A DNA stretch of 64,000 nt, taken from NCBI GenBank assembly GCA_000751595.1, contig CCMH01000016.1:30372-94371 (forward strand), in the 5' to 3' direction. The position numbers were made by a program, and so were the translations under genes. Below are positions 29,214 through 37,757 of the stretch, piece by piece. The notes under the pieces are model-generated. The model saw only the letters and a list, made by a program, of their open reading frames with translations, was not told the DNA's origin and ran no database searches. This DNA comes from Weeksella massiliensis. GTDB taxonomy: Bacteria > Bacteroidota > Bacteroidia > Flavobacteriales > Weeksellaceae. The stretch's first letter is position 1. Every line of letters begins with the position of its first letter.

Positions 29214-31471
29214 TAGTTACTGGCTGTTTGTGTTTCTTGTGCTTTGATATCGGTACCTAAACGTTGTAGGTAAGCGATAAGTGCAACAATTTCTCGATCA
29301 CGAAGCGGGACAAATTTGTCTCCTTCTTCTTTCTCACGTTTAGCCCATAAATCTTTCAAGTCAGCTGCATCGTTGAAAATACTTTTCTCAATTGCAATTG
29401 CTTGTTTTTGCATAGAAACTTTCATGCTATCAAAATCTTCTTCTGAATATGGCACACCCAAGGCTGCAAGGGTACGCATTTTGTCTGCAGTAAGAGTTAC
29501 GTCCAATACATTTTCGATAATCCATGGGTAGCGCGGCATAATAGAACCTTCTGAGGTTGCTCTTGGATTCCACATGTGTTTGTAATGCCATGCGTCTGGG
29601 TTTTTCCCTCCTTCTCTATGTAAATCAGGACCGGTACGTTTTGATCCCCATAAGAATGGATGGTCATAAACAAATTCTCCAGCTTTAGAATACTCTCCAT
29701 AACGTTTTACCTCGTCACGGAACGGACGAATCATTTGGGTATGACAAGCATTACATCCTTCTCTTATATAGATATCACGACCTTCTACTTCTAATGGTGT
29801 ATATGGTTTTACACTTGAAATAGTTGGTACGTTTGATTTTACAACAATTGTTGGTACAATTTCTACCAAGCCTCCGATTGCTAAAGCAACAAAAGCTAAA
29901 ACAGTTAATAATTTCGGAGTTCTTTCGATCCAACCGTGAACTTCTTCACCTTGCTGACGAGCAGCCGATTTTTTAGGCAATGCAGGTGCCTGAACTTCTT
30001 CATCACGAATGAATGAACCAGAACGAGCAGTTTTCCATACGTTGATAATCATTAAGATTGTTCCTAATAAATATAATGTACCTCCGAATGCACGCAATGG
30101 GTATAACCATTGTTTAAGGATTGTTACTGTTTGTAGGAAGTTCGGGTAAGCTAAAGTACCGTCTTCTGCAAATTGTTTCCACATTAAACCTTGTGTCCAA
30201 CCAGCAACATACATTGGGATTACCCAGAATAAAATACCAAAAGTAGCAATCCAGAAATGGGCATTTGCCATTTTGATTGAGGCTAATTTTGTATTGAAAA
30301 GTTTTGGTACGATATAATAAATAATACCGAAAGCCATGAAACCATTCCAACCTAAAGTTCCTACGTGTACGTGAGCTGGTACCCAGTCGGTAAAGTGTCC
30401 AATTTTATTTAACGTTTTAGTTGCCAAAAGCGGTCCTTCGAAAGTCGCCATACCATAACAAGTAAGTGCTACCACGAAGAATTTAAGGATAGGATTTTCA
30501 CGAACTTTATCCCAAGATCCACGAAGGGTTAATAAACCATTCAACATTCCTCCCCAAGACGGTGCAATCAACATAATCGAGAAACCTGTTCCTAATGCTT
30601 GTGCCCAACCTGGTAAAGCGGTGTAAATAAGGTGGTGAGGACCAGCCCAAATATACACGAAGATCAAAGACCAGAAGTGAATAATCGACAATTTATACGA
30701 GAAGATAGGACGATTTGCTGCTTTTGGCACGAAGTAATACATCATCCCAAGAACTGGCGTTGTCAAGAAGAATGCAACCGCATTGTGACCGTACCACCAT
30801 TGTACTAACGCATCCTGAACTCCCGAATAAATTGAATATGATTTAGGTGCCATTAAATTAAAATGCACCGGTAATTCTAAGTTATTAAAAACGTGCAACA
30901 TGGTAATCCCTGCCCACGTACCGATATAGAACCAAATAGCTACATATAAGTGACGCACGCGACGTTTACCAATCGTTAAGAACATTTGAACCCCAAACAA
31001 CACCCACGTAAGCGCAATCAAAATATCGATTGGCCACTCGTGTTCTGCATATTCTTTGGTTGTATTGTACCCTAAGATAAAGGTAACAAAAGATGAAACG
31101 ATAAATAATTGCCACCCCCAGAAAACGGTCCAACTCATTACATCGCTATACATTCTTGTTTTGAGTAAGCGTTGCAACGAGTAATAAGCTCCAGAGAAGA
31201 AGCTGTTTCCTACGAAAGCAAAAATTGCGAATGTGGTATGAATCATCCGTAGACGACCAAAACCTAAGGTTCCTTGAGAATTAATGAGGCCTTGAATATT
31301 TCCTCCGATTGTATTATCATCAGACCCGAAAAGGTATTCTGGTAATTCAGGGAAGAACAACAAAGTTGCTACTAAAATTCCAAAAAAGAATGCCATCACA
31401 CCCCAAAAGAGTGTAGCATAAACAAAGTACTTTACGATTTTATTATCGTAACTAAACGTCTGCATTTGCAT
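29213..31471 (-). CDS. ccoN: cbb3-type cytochrome c oxidase, fused subunits I and II (CcoNO)
   Basis: 752 aa fusion. Residues about 1-485 are CcoN, the haem-copper catalytic subunit, with the histidine-bearing helices (MIHTTFAIFAF, WWYGHNAVAFFLTTP, GPHHLIYTALPGW, PAHVHVGTLGWNG). After a linker and an anchor helix (about 515-540), residues 550-752 are CcoO, a mono-haem cytochrome c with CNACH at 573-577 and a likely Met ligand at 645 (SIMPRYPW). It reduces oxygen with high affinity and pumps protons. The fusion is common in Bacteroidota. Start overlaps the ccoS stop by one base. Confidence 0.96.
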   Translation of the reverse strand: MQMQTFSYDNKIVKYFVYATLFWGVMAFFFGILVATLLFFPELPEYLFGSDDNTIGGNIQGLINSQGTLGFGRLRMIHTTFAIFAFVGNSFFSGAYYSLQRLLKTRMYSDVMSWTVFWGWQLFIVSSFVTFILGYNTTKEYAEHEWPIDILIALTWVLFGVQMFLTIGKRRVRHLYVAIWFYIGTWAGITMLHVFNNLELPVHFNLMAPKSYSIYSGVQDALVQWWYGHNAVAFFLTTPVLGMMYYFVPKAANRPIFSYKLSIIHFWSLIFVYIWAGPHHLIYTALPGWAQALGTGFSIMLIAPSWGGMLNGLLTLRGSWDKVRENPILKFFVVALTCYGMATFEGPLLATKTLNKIGHFTDWVPAHVHVGTLGWNGFMAFGIIYYIVPKLFNTKLASIKMANAHFWIATFGILFWVIPMYVAGWTQGLMWKQFAEDGTLAYPNFLQTVTILKQWLYPLRAFGGTLYLLGTILMIINVWKTARSGSFIRDEEVQAPALPKKSAARQQGEEVHGWIERTPKLLTVLAFVALAIGGLVEIVPTIVVKSNVPTISSVKPYTPLEVEGRDIYIREGCNACHTQMIRPFRDEVKRYGEYSKAGEFVYDHPFLWGSKRTGPDLHREGGKNPDAWHYKHMWNPRATSEGSIMPRYPWIIENVLDVTLTADKMRTLAALGVPYSEEDFDSMKVSMQKQAIAIEKSIFNDAADLKDLWAKREKEEGDKFVPLRDREIVALIAYLQRLGTDIKAQETQTASN

Positions 31472-31644
31472 TATGTGTCAATTTTATCTTTATCTTTATT
31501 AACTTTCTTATCGTCTTTCAACATTCGCACCGCTGGCGATTCATCTTCATCAAATTGGCCTGTTTTATATCCTAAAAAAAACAAACTCAAAAACAAAATC
31601 CCTAAACAGAGACTCATCACTATGGTCAATATAATTACTCCCAT
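31471..31644 (-). CDS. ccoS: cbb3 oxidase maturation protein CcoS
   Basis: 57 aa, short enough to be missed by length cut-offs. Translating the minus strand from the ATG at 31644 gives an N-terminal membrane helix (MGVIILTIVMSLCLGILFLS), then GYKTGQFDEDESPAVRML. That GQFDD/E-x-P-x-RML pattern is the CcoS signature. The tail is lysine-rich. CcoS is required for cofactor insertion into the oxidase. The stop overlaps the ccoNO start by one base (TAATG), so the pair is translationally coupled. Confidence 0.9.
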   Translation of the reverse strand: MGVIILTIVMSLCLGILFLSLFFLGYKTGQFDEDESPAVRMLKDDKKVNKDKDKIDT

Positions 31645-31652
31645 AACTCTTG

Positions 31653-31683
31653 CAAAATTACAAACCGCAATAAGATTTCACAA
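31653..31683 (-). promoter_or_regulatory. Promoter of the ccoS-ccoNO-ccoQ-ccoP operon
   Basis: On the minus strand, TTG (31683-31681) is separated by 20 bp from TAATTTTG (31660-31653), matching TTG-N17-23-TAnnTTTG. Only 8 nt lie between the -7 element and the ccoS ATG, so the transcript is predicted leaderless or nearly so. A partial inverted repeat, ATGATTTTCTTCAT (31683-31696), sits near -41 and resembles the palindrome at 34166-34179 in its ATGA/TCAT arms. Confidence 0.6.
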
Positions 31684-31735
31684 TGATTTTCTTCATCACA
31701 AAAGAAATCTTTTCAATTTATAATCATTCTAAATA

Positions 31736-34117
31736 TTATCGAACAATTTTAGCGGTTATTCTCGACCCGAAGGTAGCAAATAAAATGACAGAAGCCGAAC
31801 TTATTGGCATTAATATCGCTGCTACAACTGGTTCTAAATATCCTGTTACCGCGAAAGATAATCCGATTACATTGTACAAAAACGAGATAATAAACGCCGC
31901 TACCACAAGGCGCATTGTGTATTTTGACATTTTCATAAACCAAGGAATTCGTTGAAATTCTTTCGCATCCAAAATCCCATCACATGATGGTGAAAAGCTA
32001 TTCATACTTTCGGAGATTGCCACACCCACATCGCTCTGTTTTAGAGCTCCAGCATCATTAAGACCATCTCCAAGCATCATCACTTTTTTTCCTTCTTTTT
32101 GTAATTTCTCAATATACACCAATTTATCATTTGGCGATTGATTGAAATTCAAGATAGATCCTTCCGGAAATATTTCTGCAAGATACGCTCTTTCTGCATC
32201 ATTATCACCCGAAAGTACATGTAATTTATAAGCGTGCAATTTTTCTAACACTGTATGCAAACCTGCACGATATGTGCTGGTATAAATATATCTACCCAAG
32301 ACTTCGTCATCTATTTTAATATAAACAACCGTCTGATTGATTGCATTTTCCTTCGTTGCTTGCACAAAATCTCTCGAACCGATTTGCACCAATTTCCCAT
32401 CGACAACTCCTTGTTGTCCTTTTCCGATTATCTGTACATAATCTTGTACTTTTGCCGAAGTTTCTACATCTAACATCGCGTACAAAGAACGCGACAAAGG
32501 GTGATTCGAATTTCGAAGAACAACTTTCACCATCTTTTTCTGCTCGTCTGACAACTCTGTGCCTTCGTACAAAATCTGATCGACTTCGCTTACGGTAATC
32601 GTTCCGGTTTTATCAAGAACAACATCGGTTACTTCGGCCATTTTTTCGATGGTTGATGTATTTTTGATATAAAAATCTTTGTTTCCGAAAATGCGCATCA
32701 TATTTCCCAACGTAAACGGCGAAGAAAGTCCGAGTGCACAAGGACAAGCAATAATCAGAATTGCGGCAACCACATCGAGAACACGAGAAGAATCAACGAT
32801 ATACCAATAAATTCCGGCCACTAAACAAAGTGCCAAAATAATATAGGTAAAATATTCTGCTACGTAGTTTGTTAGAATATTGAGTTCTGAATCGTTTTTC
32901 TTGAACGCGTCATTGTTCCACAACTGTGTAAGGTAACTTTGTTTAATGTCGGCAATCACTTCCAACTCTACAGCTGGCCCAGAAATTCTGCCTCCAGCAA
33001 AAATTTTATCACCTGCTTTTTTCTGAATCAATCGAGATTCTCCGGTCACAAAACTGTTGTCCACCATCGCATCTCCTTTCATCAGAATTACATCGGCAGG
33101 AATTAATTCTTCATCACGAATAAGAATTCTATCACCTTTTTTTAGGTCAGATAATAAAATAGGAACTTCTTTATTATCAACAATTTTGGCAACGGCAATC
33201 GGATAGAATGATTTATAATCTCGATCGAATGCCAAAGTATTGATGGTTTGTTGTTGAAACCATTTTCCGGTCAACATCAGAAATATCAAACTTGCCAATG
33301 TATCGAAATAACCCGGACTTAAATCAAAAATAATATCATACGTACTTTTGAAGAAAATCACAAAAATCCCTAAAGTAATCGGTACATCGAGGTTAACGAT
33401 TCCGTTTTTCAGTCCTTGCCAAGCTGATTTATAATAATCGGTCGCCGAATATAAAAATACCGGCAACGCCAACAAGAACATTCCCCAACGGAAAACTTCT
33501 TTATTTTCTTCTAACCAAGATTCTTTTACGCTTCCGAAAAATTCTACATATTCTGGAAAAGACAACAACATGATGTTTCCGAAACAAAAACCGGCAACCA
33601 CCAATTTTGCGACCAAAGAACGATCGACTTTATTTTTCTTATTTTTATCGACAGAATTAAGATTCACCGAAGGTTTATACCCTAAATCGGTCATTAATCT
33701 TGCCAAATCCCCCAAACTTAGTTCAGCATCACGATAGGTGATCTGTACATTTTTTTGAGTGAAATTGACATGAGATGATATAATATTTGGGTTGATAGTT
33801 TCTAAACTCTCTAACAACCAAACACATGAAGTACAATGAATTACCGGCACATGAAAAGTAACCACCGTAACGCCATCGTCTGAAAAATCAACTACCTGAT
33901 TGAAAATTTCGGGCGTATTGAGAAAATCGAACTGATGAGCATTCCGTTGATCGGGTCGCACACCTGCATTTCGATTCAATTCATAGAAATCTTTAAGATC
34001 ATTGACATTCAAGATCTCATAAACGGTTTTGCAACCTTGGCAACAAAACGCTTTCTCATCAAATACAACGCGTTCCTCCTCTATTTGCTGCCCACAATGG
34101 AAACATTGTTCTGCCAT
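31736..34117 (-). CDS. ccoI: Copper-translocating P-type ATPase CcoI (FixI)
   Basis: 793 aa P1B-type ATPase that exports copper for the cbb3 oxidase. An N-terminal Cys-rich metal-binding segment (CFHCGQQI...FCCQGC) precedes a heavy-metal-associated domain with CTSC near residue 91. The ion-path motif is Cys458-Pro-Cys460 and the phosphorylated Asp502 is in DKTGTIT; MLGDGLNDAGAL is the hinge. About eight membrane helices. It lies 91 bp upstream of ccoS on the same strand and diverges from the regulator gene at 34193. Confidence 0.95.
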   Translation of the reverse strand: MAEQCFHCGQQIEEERVVFDEKAFCCQGCKTVYEILNVNDLKDFYELNRNAGVRPDQRNAHQFDFLNTPEIFNQVVDFSDDGVTVVTFHVPVIHCTSCVWLLESLETINPNIISSHVNFTQKNVQITYRDAELSLGDLARLMTDLGYKPSVNLNSVDKNKKNKVDRSLVAKLVVAGFCFGNIMLLSFPEYVEFFGSVKESWLEENKEVFRWGMFLLALPVFLYSATDYYKSAWQGLKNGIVNLDVPITLGIFVIFFKSTYDIIFDLSPGYFDTLASLIFLMLTGKWFQQQTINTLAFDRDYKSFYPIAVAKIVDNKEVPILLSDLKKGDRILIRDEELIPADVILMKGDAMVDNSFVTGESRLIQKKAGDKIFAGGRISGPAVELEVIADIKQSYLTQLWNNDAFKKNDSELNILTNYVAEYFTYIILALCLVAGIYWYIVDSSRVLDVVAAILIIACPCALGLSSPFTLGNMMRIFGNKDFYIKNTSTIEKMAEVTDVVLDKTGTITVSEVDQILYEGTELSDEQKKMVKVVLRNSNHPLSRSLYAMLDVETSAKVQDYVQIIGKGQQGVVDGKLVQIGSRDFVQATKENAINQTVVYIKIDDEVLGRYIYTSTYRAGLHTVLEKLHAYKLHVLSGDNDAERAYLAEIFPEGSILNFNQSPNDKLVYIEKLQKEGKKVMMLGDGLNDAGALKQSDVGVAISESMNSFSPSCDGILDAKEFQRIPWFMKMSKYTMRLVVAAFIISFLYNVIGLSFAVTGYLEPVVAAILMPISSASVILFATFGSRITAKIVR

Positions 34118-34124
34118 ACTTTTA

Positions 34125-34179
34125 CAAAATTACTTTCGAATCCCGAGAAATACTCCTATATTTGCATGACTTAAGTCAT
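34125..34179. promoter_or_regulatory. Divergent promoters of ccoI and the Crp/Fnr gene with shared palindrome
   Basis: Minus strand: TAATTTTG (34132-34125) lies 7 nt before the ccoI ATG. Plus strand: TATATTTG (34157-34164) serves the regulator gene. ATGACTTAAGTCAT (34166-34179) is a perfect 14-bp palindrome that would cover the regulator's own start site (centre near +3) and lie about 52 bp upstream of the ccoI start. This arrangement suggests autorepression and control of ccoI by the adjacent Crp/Fnr protein; binding is inferred. Confidence 0.62.
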
Positions 34180-34192
34180 AATAAATAACTCT

Positions 34193-34900
34193 ATGTCAGA
34201 ATTTAACGAAAATGTAGAAACAATCAAAGCTTTATTCGAACATCCTGAAAAACTTGGTGTTTTTAGTACCGAGGATTTAATCGAATTCAATGCTGAGAAA
34301 AAGATTCTTAATCTGAAAAAAGCTGACGAAATCATACAAGAGGGAGCTACCCCAAAAGGGATTTATTGCATGATCAAAGGTACGGCAAAATTATTTAAAG
34401 TCGGTTTCAACGGGAAAGAGCAAATTTTACGTTTTGTAAATGAAGGAGACATTATCGGCTACCGTTCTATATTAAGTCAGGAAGTATTTGGTGCTTCGGC
34501 AACTGCGATGAGCAATTGCGAGATTTATTATGTGCCCGAAAAATTCTTCATAAAATTATTAGAAGTTAATCCAAAATTAGCTTTCAATATTTTACAACGT
34601 ATTGCCAAAGATTTGGGCGAATATGCCAGAACGATTACCTATTTGGCACAGAAAACTGTTCGCGAACGTTTGGCTGAAGTTTTACTTTTACTCGAAGCAA
34701 AATTAGGAACTGATAAAGATGGTTTTATCAACATTTCGCTTACGCGCGAAGAAACTGCCAACCTGATCGGGACTGCAACTGAATCGGCTATTCGATTGAT
34801 TTCGGAATTTAAACAAGATCACTTAATCGAAGTGGAAGGAAGAAAAATAAAAATTATAGAACATCAGAAACTCACCAAATTGGGGCATGTTATACTGTAA
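34193..34900 (+). CDS. Crp/Fnr-family transcriptional regulator
   Basis: 235 aa. Residues about 20-135 form a cyclic-nucleotide-binding-like beta-roll, then a long dimer helix and a C-terminal winged helix (TREETANLIGTATESAIRLISEF as recognition region, about 180-203). The only cysteines are at about 59 and 108, so the N-terminal cysteine group of E. coli FNR that binds [4Fe-4S] is missing; the signal is unknown. Glu and Arg of the recognition helix (TESAIR) match the E...R pair used by Crp/Fnr proteins. Divergent from ccoI, so a likely regulator of the cbb3 locus. Confidence 0.9.
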   Translation: MSEFNENVETIKALFEHPEKLGVFSTEDLIEFNAEKKILNLKKADEIIQEGATPKGIYCMIKGTAKLFKVGFNGKEQILRFVNEGDIIGYRSILSQEVFGASATAMSNCEIYYVPEKFFIKLLEVNPKLAFNILQRIAKDLGEYARTITYLAQKTVRERLAEVLLLLEAKLGTDKDGFINISLTREETANLIGTATESAIRLISEFKQDHLIEVEGRKIKIIEHQKLTKLGHVIL

Positions 34901-34919
34901 AAAAACAGTTATAGATTTT

Positions 34920-34927
34920 ATCCTACC
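34920..34927 (-). repeat. Intergenic copy of the dispersed octamer GGTAGGAT
   Basis: Reads TTTTTGGTAGGATA on the minus strand, 20 bp after the regulator gene stop. Confidence 0.7.
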
Positions 34928-34968
34928 AAAAAGAGTTCAGTTTTATTATCCATAAAATTTATCGAATC

Positions 34969-35000
34969 AAGGGAAATCAATCGTATTTTGATTTCCCTTT
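34969..35000. terminator. Terminator between the Crp/Fnr gene and the AlkD-like gene
   Basis: AAGGGAAATCAA pairs with TTGATTTCCCTT across a 7-nt loop, followed by TTG TT. It lies between convergent genes and may act both ways. Confidence 0.85.
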
Positions 35001-35002
35001 TG

Positions 35003-35722
35003 TTATTTCTTTTTTAGATATTCTTTTCGAATATTTTCGGGTAATTTTTCGATTGCGTAACGCAAAGTCGTTCTTGGCAATTCTTGCGCAAACGCATCGA
35101 GAAAAGTCAACAAACTCACCTCATCAATATTTCCCATTTCACGCAACATCCAACCATTTGCTTTGTGCATCAAATCATGTGGATGAAGAAGATTTTTGTG
35201 TACAATTTGGGTAACAATCGAAAATTCTTTTTGTTTGATGAAATACAAAGTCGATACTACTGCCATGCGCTTCTCCCACAAAGAAGCCGAATCTGCCAAA
35301 CGATAGAGAATTTCTTCTTGGTTTTGATGAAAAGCATAATGTCCAAGAATTTTATAACACGAAGAATCGACCAAATCCCAATTATTGAAACTTGCGGTAT
35401 GCAACAAATAAAAATCGACAATTGCCTTTTTTTTTGTCCAATCTTTTGATTTTTCGTATTGCAATACCAAAATAAAAGTGGCCGTTAAACGAACCTCATG
35501 TATTGGCTGAGAAAGCAATTCTGCCAAATCGGTAAATGAAGTTTTGGTATAAAATTCCTTGGCTACTTTCCGTTGATCAGGCACTTTAACACCGATGAAC
35601 TGATCGCCTTCTCCATATTCTCCTGGTTGAGTTTTGAAATATTGTTGCAACTTTTTCACCTTGTCTTTATCCGACAAATCGTGTAAAGCTTCTTGAATAT
35701 TTTCTACTGTTTTGCTTTTCAT
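35003..35722 (-). CDS. DNA alkylation repair protein (AlkD-like)
   Basis: 239 aa all-helical HEAT-like repeat protein of the AlkC/AlkD family, which removes bulky or charged alkylated bases. Seen are FIGVKVPDQRKVAKEFY, HEVRLTATFILVLQYEKS, FNNWDLVDSSCYKILGHY and WMLREMGNIDE blocks, in the family's order. Start codon is the ATG within a GGTAGGATG octamer copy (35721-35728). No operon partner. Confidence 0.85.
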   Translation of the reverse strand: MKSKTVENIQEALHDLSDKDKVKKLQQYFKTQPGEYGEGDQFIGVKVPDQRKVAKEFYTKTSFTDLAELLSQPIHEVRLTATFILVLQYEKSKDWTKKKAIVDFYLLHTASFNNWDLVDSSCYKILGHYAFHQNQEEILYRLADSASLWEKRMAVVSTLYFIKQKEFSIVTQIVHKNLLHPHDLMHKANGWMLREMGNIDEVSLLTFLDAFAQELPRTTLRYAIEKLPENIRKEYLKKK

Positions 35723-35806
35723 CCTACCGAATATTTTATCAATACAAAGATAAAATCTAGACGAGAATTACAAAATAAAACAATTGACAACCAACAAGAA
35801 CGTAAT

Positions 35807-35850
35807 GTAACATTTGTTACTGCGCGCTTTTTTCAGATACCGTAATTTTG
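35807..35850 (+). promoter_or_regulatory. Crp/Fnr-type inverted repeat and -7 element before the DsrE-like gene
   Basis: GTAACATTTGTTAC (35807-35820) has perfect 6-bp arms, and TAATTTTG (35843-35850) matches the -7 consensus. The repeat centre is about 41 bp before the predicted start, again the class II activator position. No -33 TTG at correct spacing. Confidence 0.6.
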
Positions 35851-35871
35851 TGCTATTAAAAAATAATAATC

Positions 35872-36312
35872 ATGAAGAAATCAGTTTTTGTACTCGCCGC
35901 ATTTGTTGCAAGTTTTATCGCTCTTCCTACACAAGCAGCGGAATTTAATGAAGCTCCTACTTCTGTAATGCAGAAAAAAGCAAAAGGTAAACATGCAATT
36001 ATGGTGCAAAATAAAATGCATATGATGGCTGCTATAATGACGGGAGAAGAAATGATCAAAAATAATCCGAAAACCGTTTTCGAAATTGTATTGATTGGTG
36101 ATGTTGTTAAAGATATTGCCGTTGATCAGGATCTGAAAAACGCCATGGCAGAAGCCAATAAAGCAGGAATTGTTTTTGTTTCTTGTGAATTTGCTATGAA
36201 TAAGTTAGGGGTTACAAAAGATCAATATTTATCGTTTGTGCGCACAACGCCAAATGCATTTATTTATCTTTTCGACCTACAAGATAAAGGCTATAATAAC
36301 TTGATCCTATAA
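35872..36312 (+). CDS. Exported DsrE-like protein
   Basis: 146 aa. A signal peptide (MKKSVFVLAAFVASFIALPTQA) is followed by a DsrE/DsrF-like domain: IVLIGDVVKDIAVDQDLKNAMAEANKAGIVFVSCEFAMNKLGV contains the conserved cysteine that carries sulfur in DsrE/TusD proteins. Periplasmic DsrE-like proteins are poorly characterised; sulfur or redox handling is a guess. Predicted activator site upstream suggests regulation with the microaerobic genes. Confidence 0.75.
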   Translation: MKKSVFVLAAFVASFIALPTQAAEFNEAPTSVMQKKAKGKHAIMVQNKMHMMAAIMTGEEMIKNNPKTVFEIVLIGDVVKDIAVDQDLKNAMAEANKAGIVFVSCEFAMNKLGVTKDQYLSFVRTTPNAFIYLFDLQDKGYNNLIL

Positions 36313-36342
36313 TAAATTAGGTTGTTGGGGATTTAAATGGTG

Positions 36343-36385
36343 TCCCAAAAGTCTTTCAAACGAAAGTACTTTTGGGATTTTTTTT
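36343..36385. terminator. Terminator between the DsrE-like gene and hflX
   Basis: TCCCAAAAGT (36343-36352) pairs with ACTTTTGGGA (36368-36377), extended inside by CTTTC/GAAAG, and is followed by eight or more T. Confidence 0.92.
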
Positions 36386-36386
36386 G

Positions 36387-37622
36387 TTATAAATTTTCAC
36401 TTTCGGAAATGTTATCTCCTTCTTCATCATAATATTGAAACAGAAAATTATTGTACGGAAAACGCTGAATGTGTAACTTTTTCACTTCTTCGTAAATTGT
36501 TTTGCGCAATTCTTCTACATTTTCTTTTTCTGTTGCCGAAATAAACAAGGTCGGGTAAGGCGTTTTGGCCATCCACGTTTTTTTCCAGTGTTCTAATGAA
36601 TAATTCTCGAAATGCATCGTCGTAAGGTCATCTTCTGGTTTTACTACATAACTAAAGTTATCTATTTTATTGAAAACCATGACTGTTGGTTTATCCTTCG
36701 AATCGATTTCGTCTAAAATTTTGTTCACCGAATTTACATGATCCTCGAAACTTGCGTGCGAAATATCCACCACATGAATCAACAAATCGGCTTCGCGAAC
36801 TTCATCCAATGTAGATTTAAAAGATTCTACCAATTGTGTAGGCAATTTTCGAATAAAACCTACGGTGTCCGTCAATAAGAAAGGTAAATTTCCTATCACT
36901 ACTTTCCGAACGGTGGTATCTAAAGTCGCAAATAATTTATCTTCTGCAAAAACATCTGATTTACTAAGCACATTCATCAAAGTCGATTTCCCAACGTTGG
37001 TATATCCTACCAAAGCTACCCGAACCATTGCTCCACGATTCGTTCTTTGCGTAGCCATTTGTTTATCGATTGATCTTAATTTTTCTTTGAGTAATGTAAT
37101 TCGATCTCGAATAATTCGGCGGTCAGTTTCGATTTCCGTTTCACCCGGACCACGCATCCCAATTCCACCACGTTGACGCTCTAAGTGCGTCCACATTCGG
37201 GTAAGGCGAGGCAAAAGGTATTGATATTGAGCCAACTCTACCTGAGTTCGAGCATAAGACGTTTGGGCACGTTGAGCAAAAATATCCAAAATCAATTGTG
37301 TACGATCGATAATTTTTCGGTTCACAACTTTCTCGATATTCTTCAATTGAGAAGGCGTTAATTCATCGTCAAAAACGACTGTATCGATATTGTTTTCTTC
37401 TACATAACTAGCAATTTCTTCTAGTTTTCCACTCCCAACAAAATATTTAGGATCTGGACGATCGAGCTTTTGGGTAAAACGTAGATCCACTTCTGCTCCG
37501 GCGGTATAGGCCAAGAACTGAAGTTCGTCCATATATTCAGTTAATTTTTCTTCGGTTTGGTCGCGGGTAATTAATCCTACCAAAACCACTTTTTCGTATT
37601 GGGCTTCTTTTTTTTCTAACAT
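36387..37622 (-). CDS. hflX: Ribosome-associated GTPase HflX
   Basis: 411 aa GTPase that splits stalled or hibernating ribosomes. N-terminal HflX domain (DPKYFVGSGKLEEI), coiled linker with QRGGIGMRGPGETEIETDRR, then G1 GYTNVGKSTL, G3 DTVGFIRKLPTQLVESFKSTLDE and G4 NKID. Extra C-terminal tail of about 30 aa ends acidic. It contains two octamer copies (37004-37011, 37574-37581). Confidence 0.96.
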   Translation of the reverse strand: MLEKKEAQYEKVVLVGLITRDQTEEKLTEYMDELQFLAYTAGAEVDLRFTQKLDRPDPKYFVGSGKLEEIASYVEENNIDTVVFDDELTPSQLKNIEKVVNRKIIDRTQLILDIFAQRAQTSYARTQVELAQYQYLLPRLTRMWTHLERQRGGIGMRGPGETEIETDRRIIRDRITLLKEKLRSIDKQMATQRTNRGAMVRVALVGYTNVGKSTLMNVLSKSDVFAEDKLFATLDTTVRKVVIGNLPFLLTDTVGFIRKLPTQLVESFKSTLDEVREADLLIHVVDISHASFEDHVNSVNKILDEIDSKDKPTVMVFNKIDNFSYVVKPEDDLTTMHFENYSLEHWKKTWMAKTPYPTLFISATEKENVEELRKTIYEEVKKLHIQRFPYNNFLFQYYDEEGDNISESENL

Positions 37623-37757
37623 GTATGTTTACAAGCTTAATTTTGCAATTATACGGATTACTCCTGATTTTTTATGGCAATATCCGTTCCTAAGTGTACA
37701 AAATCCTGATTCTTTTTTCTTGTTCGAAAACGAAGATTGCTTTTCTTGTAAGATAGT

